A DNA stretch of 9,169 nt, from contig CAIUXU010000315.1 in the NCBI GenBank assembly GCA_903903205.1, positions 1 through 9,169 on the forward strand. Reading direction: 5' to 3'. Each line of letters starts with the position of its first letter. The first letter of the stretch is position 1. The translations under genes and the position numbers were made by a program. Shown piece after piece: positions 8,076-9,169 of this stretch. The notes beneath the pieces were generated by a model. It was not told the origin of the DNA and ran no database searches. It saw nothing but the letters and a program-made list of their open reading frames with translations. The DNA is from an uncultured Syntrophobacterales bacterium. GTDB lineage: Bacteria; Desulfobacterota; Syntrophia; Syntrophales; UBA5619.

Positions 8076-9169
8076 TTACAAAGTATAGGTTTCCCGATCC
8101 GTTTTTCTCGCCAGCCCCAGCTTTACCAGATCTTCCAGCAGTGCGGACACCTTCGTGGGGCGCGTCTTGTGGAAGCGTTTTGCAATCTCGTCGGCAGTCG
8201 CTGGTCCTTTCACGGTGGAAAGCGCTGACCGGACAGCCTGGAGCTGGGCCGTGTGATCTTTGGGCAAGGGGGAATTTTCCAGGAAGGGCGCCTCTTCCCG
8301 GACTAGCGTCAGCTCCGTCTGAACCGCCGTCGCCGTCCCATAGGGGTGCTGGAACTCCGGTCTCAGCCAACGGATGACGCCCGCCTTTTCCTCTTTGACC
8401 CGTTCCAGGTTCAGGGCTGCCAGATGTGCGAGGATTTCCTGATCCGTGAGGGCGGCTGACAAGCCATAAGCGGCGAAGACCGCCGCGTCAAGGTCGTCGT
8501 GAAGCTGTCTTAATACCGCCACCAGTCCCTTGTCATGGATGGTTCGCTCCTTTGCCGTCAGTGTTTCGCCCGAGCGCAGCTTTTCCCGGACATTATACAT
8601 GTCCGTCAGCCCGAGATCCGGGTGCAGGGCCTGTTGACGTTTGCGGTGGGCATCCAATAATTCGGCGCGTTCGCGGATGAGTGCGGTTTGCGCCTCGTCG
8701 CAGGCCGGAAAGGGAAACGGTTCGAAGCAGCGGGTCTTGTTGTAGCGAGGGTCGTTGCCAACACCAAGCCGCCCGCCTGCCGCCAGCGCCCAGACAACAT
8801 GAACCCGGCTGGAAAGAACGCCCAAGTGAAAGGCGTCGGCGCTGGCAATGTTGACGAGCATGTTGTCGGGCAGAATTTCTTTATCGAGGAATACAAAGAC
8901 CCGGTGTTTGGCGGTTTCCACTGTGGCGATGTAACGGGAAAGCCCGCCAAGTTGAGTGCGAAGCTTGGGATTAGTCTCACCAAAAAGCCACCAGTTTTCG
9001 CGTCTTGATTCACGATTGTTCTGGTCCCGCTCCGGCTTGACCCGTTCCAGAAGCCACTGGTAAACCTCCGGGAAACGGCTTTTGACCTCCTCCAGGGCGA
9101 GGCCGAAGAGATCAATCACCAGCGAACCACGCGGCGACTGGGCAATGTCGCGACCGTTGCGGTAGGGAC
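8076..9169 (-). CDS. MmeI-like class I adenine DNA methyltransferase, C-terminal part (5' end outside window)
   Basis: Open to the right edge; 363 residues are visible, ending in TAA at 8078-8076. A GTG at 9119 lies inside the frame, but the codons before it already read the family's PYRNGRDIAQSPRG segment followed by VIDLFGL, so the gene continues upstream. Family landmarks seen: QWLLERVKPERDQNN, NWWLFGE (58-64), IATVETAKHRVFVFLD, ILPDNMLVNIA, FHLGVLSSRVHV and RYNKTRCFEPFPFP (141-154). This is the target-recognition and C-terminal part of MmeI-like (COG1002-type) methyltransferases. The last about 60 residues resemble a winged helix (ATADEIAKRFHKTRPTKVSALLEDLVKLGLAR). The SAM-binding and NPPF-type catalytic motifs lie outside, so a type IIG restriction enzyme cannot be separated from a stand-alone or defence-system methylase. 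No same-strand gene follows closely. Confidence 0.88.
   Translation of the reverse strand, partial: PYRNGRDIAQSPRGSLVIDLFGLALEEVKSRFPEVYQWLLERVKPERDQNNRESRRENWWLFGETNPKLRTQLGGLSRYIATVETAKHRVFVFLDKEILPDNMLVNIASADAFHLGVLSSRVHVVWALAAGGRLGVGNDPRYNKTRCFEPFPFPACDEAQTALIRERAELLDAHRKRQQALHPDLGLTDMYNVREKLRSGETLTAKERTIHDKGLVAVLRQLHDDLDAAVFAAYGLSAALTDQEILAHLAALNLERVKEEKAGVIRWLRPEFQHPYGTATAVQTELTLVREEAPFLENSPLPKDHTAQLQAVRSALSTVKGPATADEIAKRFHKTRPTKVSALLEDLVKLGLARKTDRETYTL

Noticed and set aside
7912..8370. Minus-strand 152-codon frame overlapping the methyltransferase 3' end
   Set aside because: It is out of frame with the clearly coding methyltransferase over most of its length and has low-complexity, GC-driven composition; a shadow frame.

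Overview
The window looks like a chromosomal stretch of a moderately GC-rich Gram-negative bacterium, most plausibly a deltaproteobacterium of the Syntrophus/Geobacter type. That guess is inference. It rests on large membrane-bound multi-PAS hybrid kinases, a 7TMR-DISM receptor kinase, and abundant short palindromic elements of the 'GTCATTCCGG...CCGGAATCCAG' kind. All convincing protein genes lie on the minus strand, so the window reads right to left.

Right end (8076-9169): the C-terminal 363 residues of a large MmeI-like adenine DNA methyltransferase. Its catalytic part is outside the window. It is probably a restriction-modification or defence gene.

Middle (about 7330-8075): roughly 740 bases without a convincing protein gene. 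From right to left this holds a 13-bp inverted repeat enclosing a GCAA-loop hairpin, a composite MITE-like palindrome with perfect 15-bp arms, a second branched palindrome, and a plus-strand tRNA-like sequence. The tRNA-like sequence has an encoded CCA end and a good -35 box but an abnormal anticodon region. This reads as a mobile-element or attachment-type scar between a defence gene and the operon to the left.

Left two thirds (1-7328): a same-strand gene series. It starts with a 12-codon mini-ORF overlapping (ATGA) a 117-residue protein of a small family with 'PPAWV' and 'ESPxxFRRRxVFV' motifs. An orphan ParB-family protein follows 52 nt later, with no ParA in view. Then come two large sensor histidine kinases. 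The first (1055 aa) has a multi-helix membrane sensor, PAS-GAF-PAS, HisKA-HATPase and a C-terminal receiver. The second (cut by the left edge) has an exported jelly-roll-like sensor, a 7TMR-DISM membrane bundle, two PAS domains and HisKA-HATPase. The kinases are closely coupled: 23 nt apart, or overlapping by ATGA if the upstream ATG is used. They probably form one phosphorelay unit, but no response regulator with an output domain is visible.

Shine-Dalgarno sequences move three starts away from the longest open frames: GTG at 5887 for the first kinase, ATG at 2696 for the second, and ATG at 6887 for parB. I do not see a clearly new, complete system. The most unusual items are the tRNA-like element with its palindromic surroundings, the ATGA-coupled mini-ORF, the nested hairpin over the parB stop and kinase start region, and the pairing of an orphan ParB with two membrane kinases.
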